From contig JBFLZW010000041.1 in the NCBI GenBank assembly GCA_040755755.1, positions 66,102-105,110 of the forward strand: DNA of 39,009 nucleotides, in the 5' to 3' direction. Positions 31,856 through 39,009 of the stretch are shown here, one piece after another; position 1 is the first letter of the stretch; each line of letters begins with the position of its first letter. The stretch comes from a bacterium. Lineage in GTDB: Bacteria > SZUA-182 > DTGQ01. The notes below the pieces were generated by a model, which saw nothing but the letters and a program-made list of their open reading frames with translations, was not told the origin of the DNA and searched no databases. The position numbers and the translations under genes were made by a program.

Positions 31856-34456
31856 ATGAGTACTTCATCGAATATTATGAGTTACTGGGATTACTGGGGT
31901 AAGGCCCGACCTTCAGAGGGGAGTGGCCCGACCTTTCACTTATTGCCATATCATTCTTTGGACGTAGCTGCGGTAGCTGCCCACTGGCTGAAAGCGGATG
32001 AAGCCCTGATGCGCTCTTTTCTTCGCAGTGGCGATGGTATTGAAGAGCATATACTCAAGGCATGGGTATTGTTTTTTGTTGCGCTCCATGACTTGGGTAA
32101 GTTTGACATACGGTTTCAGCTTAAGGCACGAGATGTTGCACTTAACCTCAATCCGCTATTTTCTGAAGCCGACGCTTCTGAGGCGAAAGATTTTGACCAT
32201 GGATCAGCAGGATTGAATTGGTTTATCAGAGAATTGCCTGACCTTGGATTCGATGGCGAGGTTATTGAAGCCCTGCAGTATTGGATGATAGCCGTTTTCG
32301 GGCATCACGGAAGAGGTTTGTATACAGGAAAAATTTCTCGACCAGGAGCCGATGATGCGGTAATTGAACATAATCGGCAAGCCCGGCGTGAGTGGAGTGA
32401 GATGCTTCGCAAGCTCTTCCTTACACCTGGAGGCATCCAGCGAGGGGATGTTCCGCCTGTTATTCCTCTTGTTCCTGAGCGCTTGGCTGGGTTCTGCTCT
32501 GTTTGTGATTGGCTGGGGTCGAATACTGATTTTTTCCCTTATGAAGATAAGCCGGACCAGGACTTAAATGAGTATTTCCTGAACCGTCAAACGCTGGCTG
32601 AAAAGGCGCTGTATGCCAGTGGTATGTTAAGAAGCCCCTGCCGGACAGGCGGCATGAATAGGCTATTCCCTGAACTTACAGCGAGAGGTATCCAGTCCCT
32701 TGCGGATGAATGGCCCAAAGAGCCTGGACTGACCCTCATTGAAGCCCCTACCGGATCGGGAAAAACCGAAGCTGCACTTGCCTATGCTTCAAGGCTCTTA
32801 GCCGCAGGATTGGCTGACAGTATCATATTTGCCCTGCCTACCCAGGCCACCGCCAATGCCATGTTGTCAAGGCTTGAAAAAGTCGCTGGGAAGCTTTTCC
32901 CTGGAGGTGGGAATGTAGTTCTGGCACACGGGCAAGCCAGATTCAACCGCGACTTTATTCAGTTGAAAGATAGAGCCTATGGAACATCTGTCCAAGGTGG
33001 GGAAGAAGCTTTCGCCCAATGTGCCAAGTGGTTAGCCGCCAGCCGCAAAAGAGTATTTTTAGGACAGGTTGGAGTTTGTACGATCGATCAGGTGCTTTTG
33101 TCTGTTTTACCCATTCGCCATCACTTTATCAGAGCATTCGGGGTCCGCAAGAGTGTCCTGATCATTGATGAAATTCATGCCTATGACAGCTATATGAATG
33201 GCCTTTTGGACATTGTTTTAAAAGCACAGCGTATGGCGGGTGGTTCTGCCATTTTACTATCCGCCACTTTGCCGTCCAGACGCAGGGAACAACTCTTTGC
33301 AGTCTGGGGTGTGCAGAGCAATGAATCAGAAAAGGGAAATGCCTATCCATTAGTCAGTCATGCTGGAAATAGCGGGCAAAGCGGACAGAGTGGGCAAAGT
33401 ATATGGGAGTCTCCTGAGCTTCTGGAAGAGTACAAGGTGGAAGTCTTGTGCGAGAAATCTGAGGAAATGCTGCCACAGCAGTCTTTGCTTGATGAAATTG
33501 TCCATGCAGCCAGATCAGGGGCGAGAGTAGTCGTTATCTGCAATCTGGTGGCCGAGGCGCAAAAGCTGGCTCGAAGGCTCAGGGAAATTTCTGGTATCGG
33601 AGTAGACTTGTTTCACTCCCGCTTTCGTTTTTGTGATCGGCAGAGAATCGAAGCACAGGTTTTATCAGGCTATGGGAAAGAGCGAAAAAATAACGAGGGG
33701 CGCATTCTGATAGCGACGCAGGTAGTGGAGCAAAGTCTGGATCTTGATTTTGATTGGATGATCACTCAACTTTGTCCTGTGGATTTGCTCTTTCAGCGTC
33801 TTGGCAGGTTACACCGCCATTCCCGGCAGCGCCCTGCCGGTTTTGAACCGGCCCGCTGCATTGTCCTGGTTCCAATCGGAGAGGATTACGGCAGACATAC
33901 GGCAATCTATGGAGACATCCAGGTCCTTTGGCGTACTCAGAAACTCCTGGAGCGCTCCCCAATAATATCTTTCCCTGGCGCTTATCGCGAATGGATTGAG
34001 GCAGTTTATGGTGATGAGAGCTGGCCACAGGAGCCTGAATATATTACTATGGCGCATCAAACCTTTATGGATAGCGAAGACGCAAAAAGGTTTTGCGCTC
34101 TGAACCTGGGCAGAGCGGATGCCAATCTGCTTGCTGATACTGACGGCAATGTGGCTGCTCTTACCCGCGATGGGGAAATGAGTCTGAGTGTCATACCGGT
34201 GGTGATGAAGAAAGGAAGACACTGCTTCCTTGACGGTACTGCGCTGGACAGCATTGATGAGCGGGAAGTCGACGAGGCTCTGAATCTGCAAGCCATTCCT
34301 GCCCCTCACTCATGGCGGTATTCCCTGCCAGAGAGTGAGGATGGGTTGTATTATTTGCCTATGGAATCAGACTCACATGGCGGATGGATATCCAGAATAA
34401 AAAAATCCACGTTTACTTATCATCCGGATTTCGGATTAGAAAGAGGTGAACTATGA
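31856..34456 (+). CDS. cas3: CRISPR-associated nuclease-helicase Cas3, type I-E
   Basis: 866 residues, GGAG six bases before ATG. The N-terminal HD nuclease has His33 (PYHSLDVA), His78-Asp79 (ALHDLGKFD) and the GHHGRGL segment. The SF2 helicase has EAPTGSGKTEAAL (Walker A 300-304), LPTQATANAMLSRL, DEIH (438-441), SATLPSRRR, and motif VI-like ATQVVEQSLDLDFD...PVDLLFQRLGRLHRH. After Cascade opens an R-loop on target DNA, Cas3 is recruited through Cas8e, nicks the displaced strand and degrades it processively. Length fits type I-E. A Ser-Gly-Gln triplet repeat (residues 506-514) sits in the linker after the first RecA domain. The stop overlaps the cas8e start (ATGA). Confidence 0.97.
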   Translation: MSTSSNIMSYWDYWGKARPSEGSGPTFHLLPYHSLDVAAVAAHWLKADEALMRSFLRSGDGIEEHILKAWVLFFVALHDLGKFDIRFQLKARDVALNLNPLFSEADASEAKDFDHGSAGLNWFIRELPDLGFDGEVIEALQYWMIAVFGHHGRGLYTGKISRPGADDAVIEHNRQARREWSEMLRKLFLTPGGIQRGDVPPVIPLVPERLAGFCSVCDWLGSNTDFFPYEDKPDQDLNEYFLNRQTLAEKALYASGMLRSPCRTGGMNRLFPELTARGIQSLADEWPKEPGLTLIEAPTGSGKTEAALAYASRLLAAGLADSIIFALPTQATANAMLSRLEKVAGKLFPGGGNVVLAHGQARFNRDFIQLKDRAYGTSVQGGEEAFAQCAKWLAASRKRVFLGQVGVCTIDQVLLSVLPIRHHFIRAFGVRKSVLIIDEIHAYDSYMNGLLDIVLKAQRMAGGSAILLSATLPSRRREQLFAVWGVQSNESEKGNAYPLVSHAGNSGQSGQSGQSIWESPELLEEYKVEVLCEKSEEMLPQQSLLDEIVHAARSGARVVVICNLVAEAQKLARRLREISGIGVDLFHSRFRFCDRQRIEAQVLSGYGKERKNNEGRILIATQVVEQSLDLDFDWMITQLCPVDLLFQRLGRLHRHSRQRPAGFEPARCIVLVPIGEDYGRHTAIYGDIQVLWRTQKLLERSPIISFPGAYREWIEAVYGDESWPQEPEYITMAHQTFMDSEDAKRFCALNLGRADANLLADTDGNVAALTRDGEMSLSVIPVVMKKGRHCFLDGTALDSIDEREVDEALNLQAIPAPHSWRYSLPESEDGLYYLPMESDSHGGWISRIKKSTFTYHPDFGLERGEL
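33371..33397 (+). repeat. 9-bp triple repeat inside cas3
   Basis: Three in-frame 9-base units (33371-33379, 33380-33388, 33389-33397) encode Ser-Gly-Gln three times in an inter-domain linker. The variation between units is two bases or fewer. Confidence 0.8.
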
Positions 34457-35925
34457 ATCTACTCATTGACCCATGGATACCGGTACTTCATCAAGGCCGG
34501 TTTCAGCACGTCACCCTGAAAGATGTGCTGTGCCAGGATGCTGATTGGCAACTGTGCTCTTTCAGGGATGATATGGAATTGGCTGCGCTGCAGCTTGTAA
34601 TTTGCCTTGTTCAGGTGATTTTCCCGCCGGATAGCCATAAGGAAGTTCGCCAGCGGCTGGCAACCCCAATGGATGAGGAGGAGTTTTCCTTAAGGGTATC
34701 CAAATACCTCGACATGTTTGTTTTGGATCACCCAAAACATCCTTTTATGCAAACACGCGGAGTCAAAGCCAAGGAATCTACACCCATGCAAAAGCTTTTT
34801 ATCGGTTACGATCGCTCATTTTTTAATGATCCCGATGAGATTTCCCGTGCCTGCCCTGCCTGTGTGGCTGTTGCACTCTTCAATCAGGCCAGTAACTGCC
34901 CAAGTTTTGGAGGTGGATTCAAAGGGAGTCTGCGCGGAAGCGCTCCGCTAACCACCCTGGTGTATGGTGAAAGCCTGCGTTCAACTATATGGCGAAACAT
35001 CCTGAGTCGAAATACCGGGGATCAGCAGTCGATGTCCTCTCTTGATGGCAATAACCAGCCAGGGTGGGTGGATCAGATAAAGAGTCAGGAAGTCATTTAT
35101 CCCCATAAAATAGGGTTGTTGAGAGGACTTTTCTGGCAGCCTGCACATGTAGAGGTGGAATGGCAAAATAGCAAGAGCCAGTGCCAAGCCTGCAACCAGG
35201 TCACGCATAAGCTGGCCATAGGGTTTAAAAAGGAAAAATTTAAATATGAAATTCAAGGCATATGGCTTCACCCCCACAGCCCCAGAGAGTGGAAGCTGGC
35301 CAAAGGCACACGAGAGGAAAAATATGCATCCTTTACCACTACAGCCCCGGCATGGACCCAGCTTAACACTTTCTTAACAGAGAGAGAAATTGGATCTGCA
35401 AAGGCAGGCCAACCTGCAAAGGCAGGTTATGTTCCATCGGCAGTGGTCAGTCAATTTCGGAAGGTATTTTTTGGTGAAGAGATCAATCTCATTGTTGGCG
35501 GCTACCGGGTAAATCAGGCATCTGTTCTGCAGCGGCGGCATGAGATGTTCAACTTGCCTGCAGGCTGGACTGAAAACATGGACAAGGTGGAGGAGTTGAT
35601 TGCTTTGGGCCTTAAGGTTAAGGATGAACTGAGAAAAAAACTCTTCGGCTTTGCCAAAAAGGTCCATGTACCTGGTCTTCCATCCCAGGCTGAAGAGCGT
35701 TTTTATCAAAGTTCTGAACCCCTCATTCACAAGACCCTGCGCACCATGAAGTGGCAGGAAGGGGAAAGGATCAAAGCAGATTTACTGGAACAGTTGAGCT
35801 CTCTGGCCAGGCAGATTTTCGAAGAGGTAACTCAATCCTACCGCCACGATCCGAAAATGATCAGAGCATTTGCCCTGAGCCGCCGAAGCCTTAACAGCGC
35901 TTTGAACAAATTATCCATCAGCTAA
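34453..35925 (+). CDS. cas8e: Cascade large subunit Cas8e (CasA/Cse1)
   Basis: 490 residues, close to the usual 500. The opening NLLIDPWIPVLHQGRFQHVTLKDVL is the Cse1 signature, followed by LQLVICLVQVIF, the HPFMQTRG segment, and cysteine pairs CPACVAVALFNQASNCPSFGGGF and CQAC that suggest a zinc site. Cas8e recognises the PAM, helps to place the target duplex and recruits Cas3. It is translationally coupled to cas3 (ATGA) and 14 bases ahead of cas11. An 18-base tandem duplication (from 35398) gives A-K-A-G-Q-P-A-K-A-G at about residues 316-325. Confidence 0.95.
   Translation: MNLLIDPWIPVLHQGRFQHVTLKDVLCQDADWQLCSFRDDMELAALQLVICLVQVIFPPDSHKEVRQRLATPMDEEEFSLRVSKYLDMFVLDHPKHPFMQTRGVKAKESTPMQKLFIGYDRSFFNDPDEISRACPACVAVALFNQASNCPSFGGGFKGSLRGSAPLTTLVYGESLRSTIWRNILSRNTGDQQSMSSLDGNNQPGWVDQIKSQEVIYPHKIGLLRGLFWQPAHVEVEWQNSKSQCQACNQVTHKLAIGFKKEKFKYEIQGIWLHPHSPREWKLAKGTREEKYASFTTTAPAWTQLNTFLTEREIGSAKAGQPAKAGYVPSAVVSQFRKVFFGEEINLIVGGYRVNQASVLQRRHEMFNLPAGWTENMDKVEELIALGLKVKDELRKKLFGFAKKVHVPGLPSQAEERFYQSSEPLIHKTLRTMKWQEGERIKADLLEQLSSLARQIFEEVTQSYRHDPKMIRAFALSRRSLNSALNKLSIS
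35398..35427 (+). repeat. 18-bp tandem repeat inside cas8e
   Basis: GCAAAGGCAGGCCAACCT (35398-35415) is followed by GCAAAGGCAGG again (35416-35426). The unit contains the small palindrome CCTGC-AAAG-GCAGG. It is in frame and sits in a variable loop. Confidence 0.75.
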
Positions 35926-35939
35926 AGAAAGGGTTGCCT

Positions 35940-36416
35940 ATGAGTGAACAGGCTTTAACAACCAAGGATCAAACTAATTTTGTTGAGTTTAACTTTGCTG
36001 AGCTGAAAACCCGCTTCGACAGTGCCTTGAGCAATGGTCAGCGTGCCGAAATTCGCAGAGTGCGTGATCCTGATGAACTGGATTGGCTGCCTTCCTTCTA
36101 TCGCCTGCTGCCGACAGGAGCACATGCGGACAGGCAGTGGCGACGCATCATCTTTCTGCTGCCATTTGCCAGGCAGACCGACGGTGCCGCCAGTCTGGGC
36201 GCACAACTGGCTAAGGCCAAGGTAAGTGAGGCGCGTCTATTTCAAATTATCAGGTCCAATTATCCCAATGATTTTCTTTACCTGCGGCGAATCCTGCAAC
36301 AGGTCCAGCCCTCTCTCGATTGGCAGCAGTTTGGGAAGATGCTTTATTATTGGGGGGACAACACCAAGCGGCATATTCTTGAGGATTATTTTCTAGCAGC
36401 CAAACCTGAAAAATAA
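35940..36416 (+). CDS. cas11: Cascade small subunit Cas11 (CasB/Cse2)
   Basis: 158 residues from ATG at 35940. The in-frame TTG at 35934 lies too close to the AAGAAAGGG ribosome site to be the start. The helical protein has the family pattern LPSFYRLLPTG, WRRIIFLLPFARQTDGAASLGAQLA, SEARLFQIIRSNYPNDFLYLRRILQQVQPSLDWQQFGKMLYYW...KRHILEDYF. Two copies form the belly of Cascade and stabilise the displaced strand. Length matches E. coli Cse2 (160). It is preceded by a 14-base gap and followed by a 31-base gap before cas7e. Confidence 0.94.
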   Translation: MSEQALTTKDQTNFVEFNFAELKTRFDSALSNGQRAEIRRVRDPDELDWLPSFYRLLPTGAHADRQWRRIIFLLPFARQTDGAASLGAQLAKAKVSEARLFQIIRSNYPNDFLYLRRILQQVQPSLDWQQFGKMLYYWGDNTKRHILEDYFLAAKPEK

Positions 36417-36447
36417 TGAGAAAAACAATTGACTTGAGGAGAGAAAG

Positions 36448-37593
36448 ATGAGCGAAAAAAACTTCCTTAATATTCACGTAATTATATCCCATAACCCCTC
36501 CTGTTTGAACCGCGATGACATGAATATGCAAAAATCCGCCATATTCGGAGGTGTCAGGCGGGTACGGGTCTCAAGCCAGTGCCTGAAGAGAGCCATACGC
36601 AAGAGTGAGTATTACCTGAATAATCTGGGCGAGCCCTCTGTTCGGACGCGGGATTTGAACAGATTGAAAGAGATTTATGCAAGACAGCTTAAAGATAGCT
36701 TTTCTCCCGACTTCGTGTCCGAAGTGATAGACAGGATTGCTGGTGCAGGAAAGTTTAACAAAAAAGATAAAGATAATGATAAAGGTGAAGAAGACTCCGA
36801 TGATAAAGATACCAAGGGAAAACAGGCAGTTGCCCCCTGGAGTATAATGGAGGTGGAGAGGATTTGCAAAGTCATACAGCAAGCCCAAGCTCAAGGTGAA
36901 GATTTAGATGAAAAAAGCCTGAAAAAACTGCTTGAGAAAGAGTCTGGACCCTTACTCAAGGCCATGTCAAACTCTATTGATATCGCTCTGTCAGGGCGGA
37001 TGGCTACTTCCGGCCTCATGAGTTCCATCGACGGTGCGCTGGCACTCAGTCATGCCATAACCACACATGCCGTTGATGCGGACATTGACTGGTTTACTGC
37101 AATTGATGATCTGGTGGTAGACGAAGGTGAAGTTGGTGCCGGACATCTGAATACCCAGGAATTCAGTGCCGGAGTCTTCTACCGATATGCCAGTTTGAAT
37201 ATCCGGCAACTGGCTGCTAATATGGGAGGAGCCACAAGACCGGAGGCACTTGTCGTGGCAGCTCACCTGGTGCATCTTTTATCTACAGTTGTACCGACTG
37301 CCAAACAAAATTCTTTTGCGGCTTTCAACCCAGCGGATATGGTCATGACCTCATTCAGCGACATGCCGCTTTCCGCAGCCAATGCTTTTGAGCAGCCAGT
37401 TGAAAGAGACCGGAAAAAGGGAGGATATCTGATACCCTCTATCAAGGCTTTCGAAGATTACATGGATCGGGTTTATACTGGCTTTGGCCTTGATGATCGA
37501 AAGGCGGCCTTTTCCCTATGGAATACTGCTCTTGAGCCTAAAAAAGCCACTTTGGAAGAACTGAAAAAATGGGTTATGAATGACGGAGTATGA
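36448..37593 (+). CDS. cas7e: Cascade backbone subunit Cas7e (CasC/Cse4)
   Basis: 381 residues, GAGGAG about seven bases before ATG. Opening NFLNIHVIISHNPSCLNRDDMNMQKSAIFGGVRRVRVSSQCLKRAIR is the Cas7e hallmark. DIALSGRMATSG, VDADIDWFTAIDDL, GAGHLNTQEFSAGVFYRYASLNI and SAANAFEQPV also match. Six copies bind the crRNA spacer and divide the guide into segments. A highly charged Lys/Asp/Glu stretch at about residues 110-130 is longer than in standard members and likely sits in the thumb or web region. This could alter target binding or simply be a tolerated linker (inference). Confidence 0.96.
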   Translation: MSEKNFLNIHVIISHNPSCLNRDDMNMQKSAIFGGVRRVRVSSQCLKRAIRKSEYYLNNLGEPSVRTRDLNRLKEIYARQLKDSFSPDFVSEVIDRIAGAGKFNKKDKDNDKGEEDSDDKDTKGKQAVAPWSIMEVERICKVIQQAQAQGEDLDEKSLKKLLEKESGPLLKAMSNSIDIALSGRMATSGLMSSIDGALALSHAITTHAVDADIDWFTAIDDLVVDEGEVGAGHLNTQEFSAGVFYRYASLNIRQLAANMGGATRPEALVVAAHLVHLLSTVVPTAKQNSFAAFNPADMVMTSFSDMPLSAANAFEQPVERDRKKGGYLIPSIKAFEDYMDRVYTGFGLDDRKAAFSLWNTALEPKKATLEELKKWVMNDGV

Positions 37594-37605
37594 GGTGTAT
37601 GAGAT

Positions 37606-38262
37606 ATGAGAGAGTATTTAATTTTGCGATTACAAGGGGTAATGCAAAGCTGGGGGGGACATACTTATGAGGACTATCGGCCAAGCAGCCTTTTCCCATC
37701 CCGCAGCGGCCTGATTGGTTTATTAGCTGCCTGCCTGGGAATAGACCGGCAGGATAATGCAAGGCAGCAAGCCTTATCAGACAGCTTCATCTTTGCCGTT
37801 CGTTCTGATGAGAGCAAACACCCGGTCCGAAAGGTTATTGATTTTCATACGGTTATGGATGCCCGCAAGGTGGATGGAACGGTTAACAAGAATCCGGTAG
37901 TTTCAAGGCGTGAATATCTCTATGATATTTGCTTTACAGTGGCCATGCAATTCAGGGAAGGAGCTTGTTTTAGCCTGGAAGCTGTTAAAAAGGATATCCA
38001 ATGTCCTGTCTACACACCCTTTTTAGGGCGGCGGTCCTGTCCTTTGGGACAGCCGTTATTCCATTCCGTTGTTTCGGCCAATAGCCTTTTAGCTGCTTTA
38101 TCCATGATTGAGCCCAAACGCGGCACTGTTTACAGCGAAGAAGCAGAAGGGAGCTCAAATCGTCTGGTTATGCGGGACATGCCTCTGTTCACCGGAAAGC
38201 GGCAATTTTCCACACGCTCCGTTTTTATTCATGCACAAGGAGGCCAAGATGCACTTAAGTGA
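37606..38262 (+). CDS. cas5e: Cascade subunit Cas5e (CasD)
   Basis: 218 residues, close to the family's 224. The N-terminus YLILRLQGVMQSWGGHTYEDYRPSSLFPSRSGLIGLLAACLGI is the canonical Cas5e RAMP start, followed by VSRREYLYDICFTVAM (crRNA 5'-handle binding region) and YTPFLGRRSCPLGQPLF. It caps the Cas7 backbone and holds the 5' handle of the crRNA. The gap after cas7e is 12 bases, and its end overlaps the cas6e start by 14 bases. Confidence 0.95.
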   Translation: MREYLILRLQGVMQSWGGHTYEDYRPSSLFPSRSGLIGLLAACLGIDRQDNARQQALSDSFIFAVRSDESKHPVRKVIDFHTVMDARKVDGTVNKNPVVSRREYLYDICFTVAMQFREGACFSLEAVKKDIQCPVYTPFLGRRSCPLGQPLFHSVVSANSLLAALSMIEPKRGTVYSEEAEGSSNRLVMRDMPLFTGKRQFSTRSVFIHAQGGQDALK

Positions 38263-38824
38263 ACTTTCCATGGATTGGTCATTGACTCAAAATCCCTATA
38301 AAATTCATCGGCATCTCTGGCAGGCTTTTCCTGGGATGCCCGATAGCAATCGCCCGTTTTTATTCCGCGTAAATCCAGGGAAAAAGGGAGAACCCTCACA
38401 GGTTATAATGCAATCGGATGTTACTCCTAATCGAGCGTCATTGCCTCACGGGTGTTCACTGCTGCGAACCAAGGGAGTAAGTCCTTCTTTCAGAGAGGGC
38501 CAATTCCTGCGCTTTCTCGTATGCGCCAACCCGACGAAACGGCTGAATCAAGCCCGCTGTCGAGTACCCCTCATTGATGAAACGGCATTAATCGATTGGC
38601 TGGCAGGTAAACTAAATGAGGCGGCGGAACTTGAAGAAGCCCAGGTTTTCAGCAAGAGAATCCTTTACTTTCGCAAGGATAACCAGCCGGGTAAGATAGT
38701 AACCGTAACCTTTTCCGGCATCCTTCTCGTCAGGTCTCCTGAAAAACTGCTTAACCTCGTGCAGAGGGGAATAGGTCCTGCCAAGAGTTTTGGCTGCGGG
38801 CTTCTTTCCCTGGCGAGGGCGTGA
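38249..38824 (+). CDS. cas6e: CRISPR RNA endonuclease Cas6e (CasE)
   Basis: 191 residues from ATG at 38249, fixed by a perfect AGGAGG five bases upstream. The frame stays open further left inside cas5e, but those residues lack Cas6e patterns. YKIHRHLWQAFP gives the predicted catalytic His20 (Cas6e uses a His near this position to cut the repeat RNA). The C-terminal glycine-rich loop is GIGPAKSFGCGLLSLARA. The processed hairpin product stays bound at the Cascade head. The stop TGA is two bases before the cas1 ATG, confirming one operon. Confidence 0.95.
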   Translation: MHLSELSMDWSLTQNPYKIHRHLWQAFPGMPDSNRPFLFRVNPGKKGEPSQVIMQSDVTPNRASLPHGCSLLRTKGVSPSFREGQFLRFLVCANPTKRLNQARCRVPLIDETALIDWLAGKLNEAAELEEAQVFSKRILYFRKDNQPGKIVTVTFSGILLVRSPEKLLNLVQRGIGPAKSFGCGLLSLARA

Positions 38825-38826
38825 CC

Positions 38827-39009
38827 ATGCTGCCGCCGGTTAAGCCTATTCCGACGAAGGATCGTATCTCTATCCTATTTGTCGAAAAAGGGAACCTCGA
38901 TGTTTTGGATGGCGCTTTTGTCCTGGTAGATAAGACTGGTGTCCGCACCCATATCCCGGTAGGAGAGGTGGCTTGCCTTATGCTTGAGCCGGGGAGCAGG
39001 GTTTCTCAT
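38827..39009 (+). CDS. cas1: CRISPR integrase Cas1 (type I-E), cut by right window edge
   Basis: First 61 residues only: MLPPVKPIPTKDRISILF, then VEKGNLDVLDGAFVLVDKTG, VRTHIPVGEVACLMLEPGSR, ending VSH at the edge. E. coli Cas1 has the near-identical IMLEPGTRVSHAAV context. Cas1 integrates new spacers together with Cas2, and both the active-site residues and cas2 lie outside the window. The start is two bases after the cas6e stop. Confidence 0.95.
   Translation, partial: MLPPVKPIPTKDRISILFVEKGNLDVLDGAFVLVDKTGVRTHIPVGEVACLMLEPGSRVSH

Overview
The window looks like chromosomal DNA of an uncultured Gram-negative-type bacterium. It carries a long Wzx/Wzy-style surface-polysaccharide locus (about 1-28.9 kb), then a lone convergent ftsH (29.4-31.4 kb, minus strand), then a divergent type I-E CRISPR-Cas operon (31.9 kb to the right edge). 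I cannot assign a phylum. There is no rRNA or tRNA in view, and no CRISPR array (it would lie to the right, past cas1).

Polysaccharide locus. The left edge cuts rfbC (dTDP-rhamnose branch). It is followed by a ferredoxin/FrhB-type redox protein, two consecutive DegT-family sugar aminotransferases, a hexapeptide-repeat acyltransferase, a methyltransferase, a Wzx-type flippase, an asparagine-synthetase-like protein whose glutaminase Cys2 is replaced by Pro, two GT4 glycosyltransferases, wecB, a Wzy/WaaL-like membrane protein and a third GT4. Most of these genes touch or overlap (TAATG, TGATG and ATGA junctions), so they are probably one translationally coupled operon. Base composition becomes clearly more A+T-rich from about 3.1 to 14.3 kb, most of all in the Wzy-like gene, which suggests an exchanged serotype-type cassette.

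A small accessory block at 15.6-17.0 kb holds a DUF4258/DUF2283-like pair (resembling a toxin-antitoxin module) and an HTH/coiled-coil pair with four 18-residue repeats. The locus then resumes with a SPASM-like radical SAM protein, a fourth GT4, a polyprenyl-phosphate sugar-1-phosphate transferase that probably starts chain assembly, a 1727-residue membrane-anchored GH2-type hydrolase and a second O-antigen-ligase-like protein with a TPR-like tail. These last three are tightly spaced and probably act as a chain initiation, trimming and polymerisation/ligation set.

A family of short palindromic repeats occurs in intergenic DNA (about 0.4 and 17.3-17.5 kb). It also occurs in frame inside the GH2 gene at three places, where it encodes peptide insertions. 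Low-complexity in-frame expansions recur in unrelated genes, including the FrhB-like gene, GH2, cas3 and cas8e.

The cas operon (cas3-cas8e-cas11-cas7e-cas5e-cas6e-cas1) is canonical in order, gene lengths and key motifs, and looks functional. The least expected items are the Cys-less AsnB-like enzyme, the repeat-riddled membrane-bound GH2 enzyme and the HTH/coiled-coil block.
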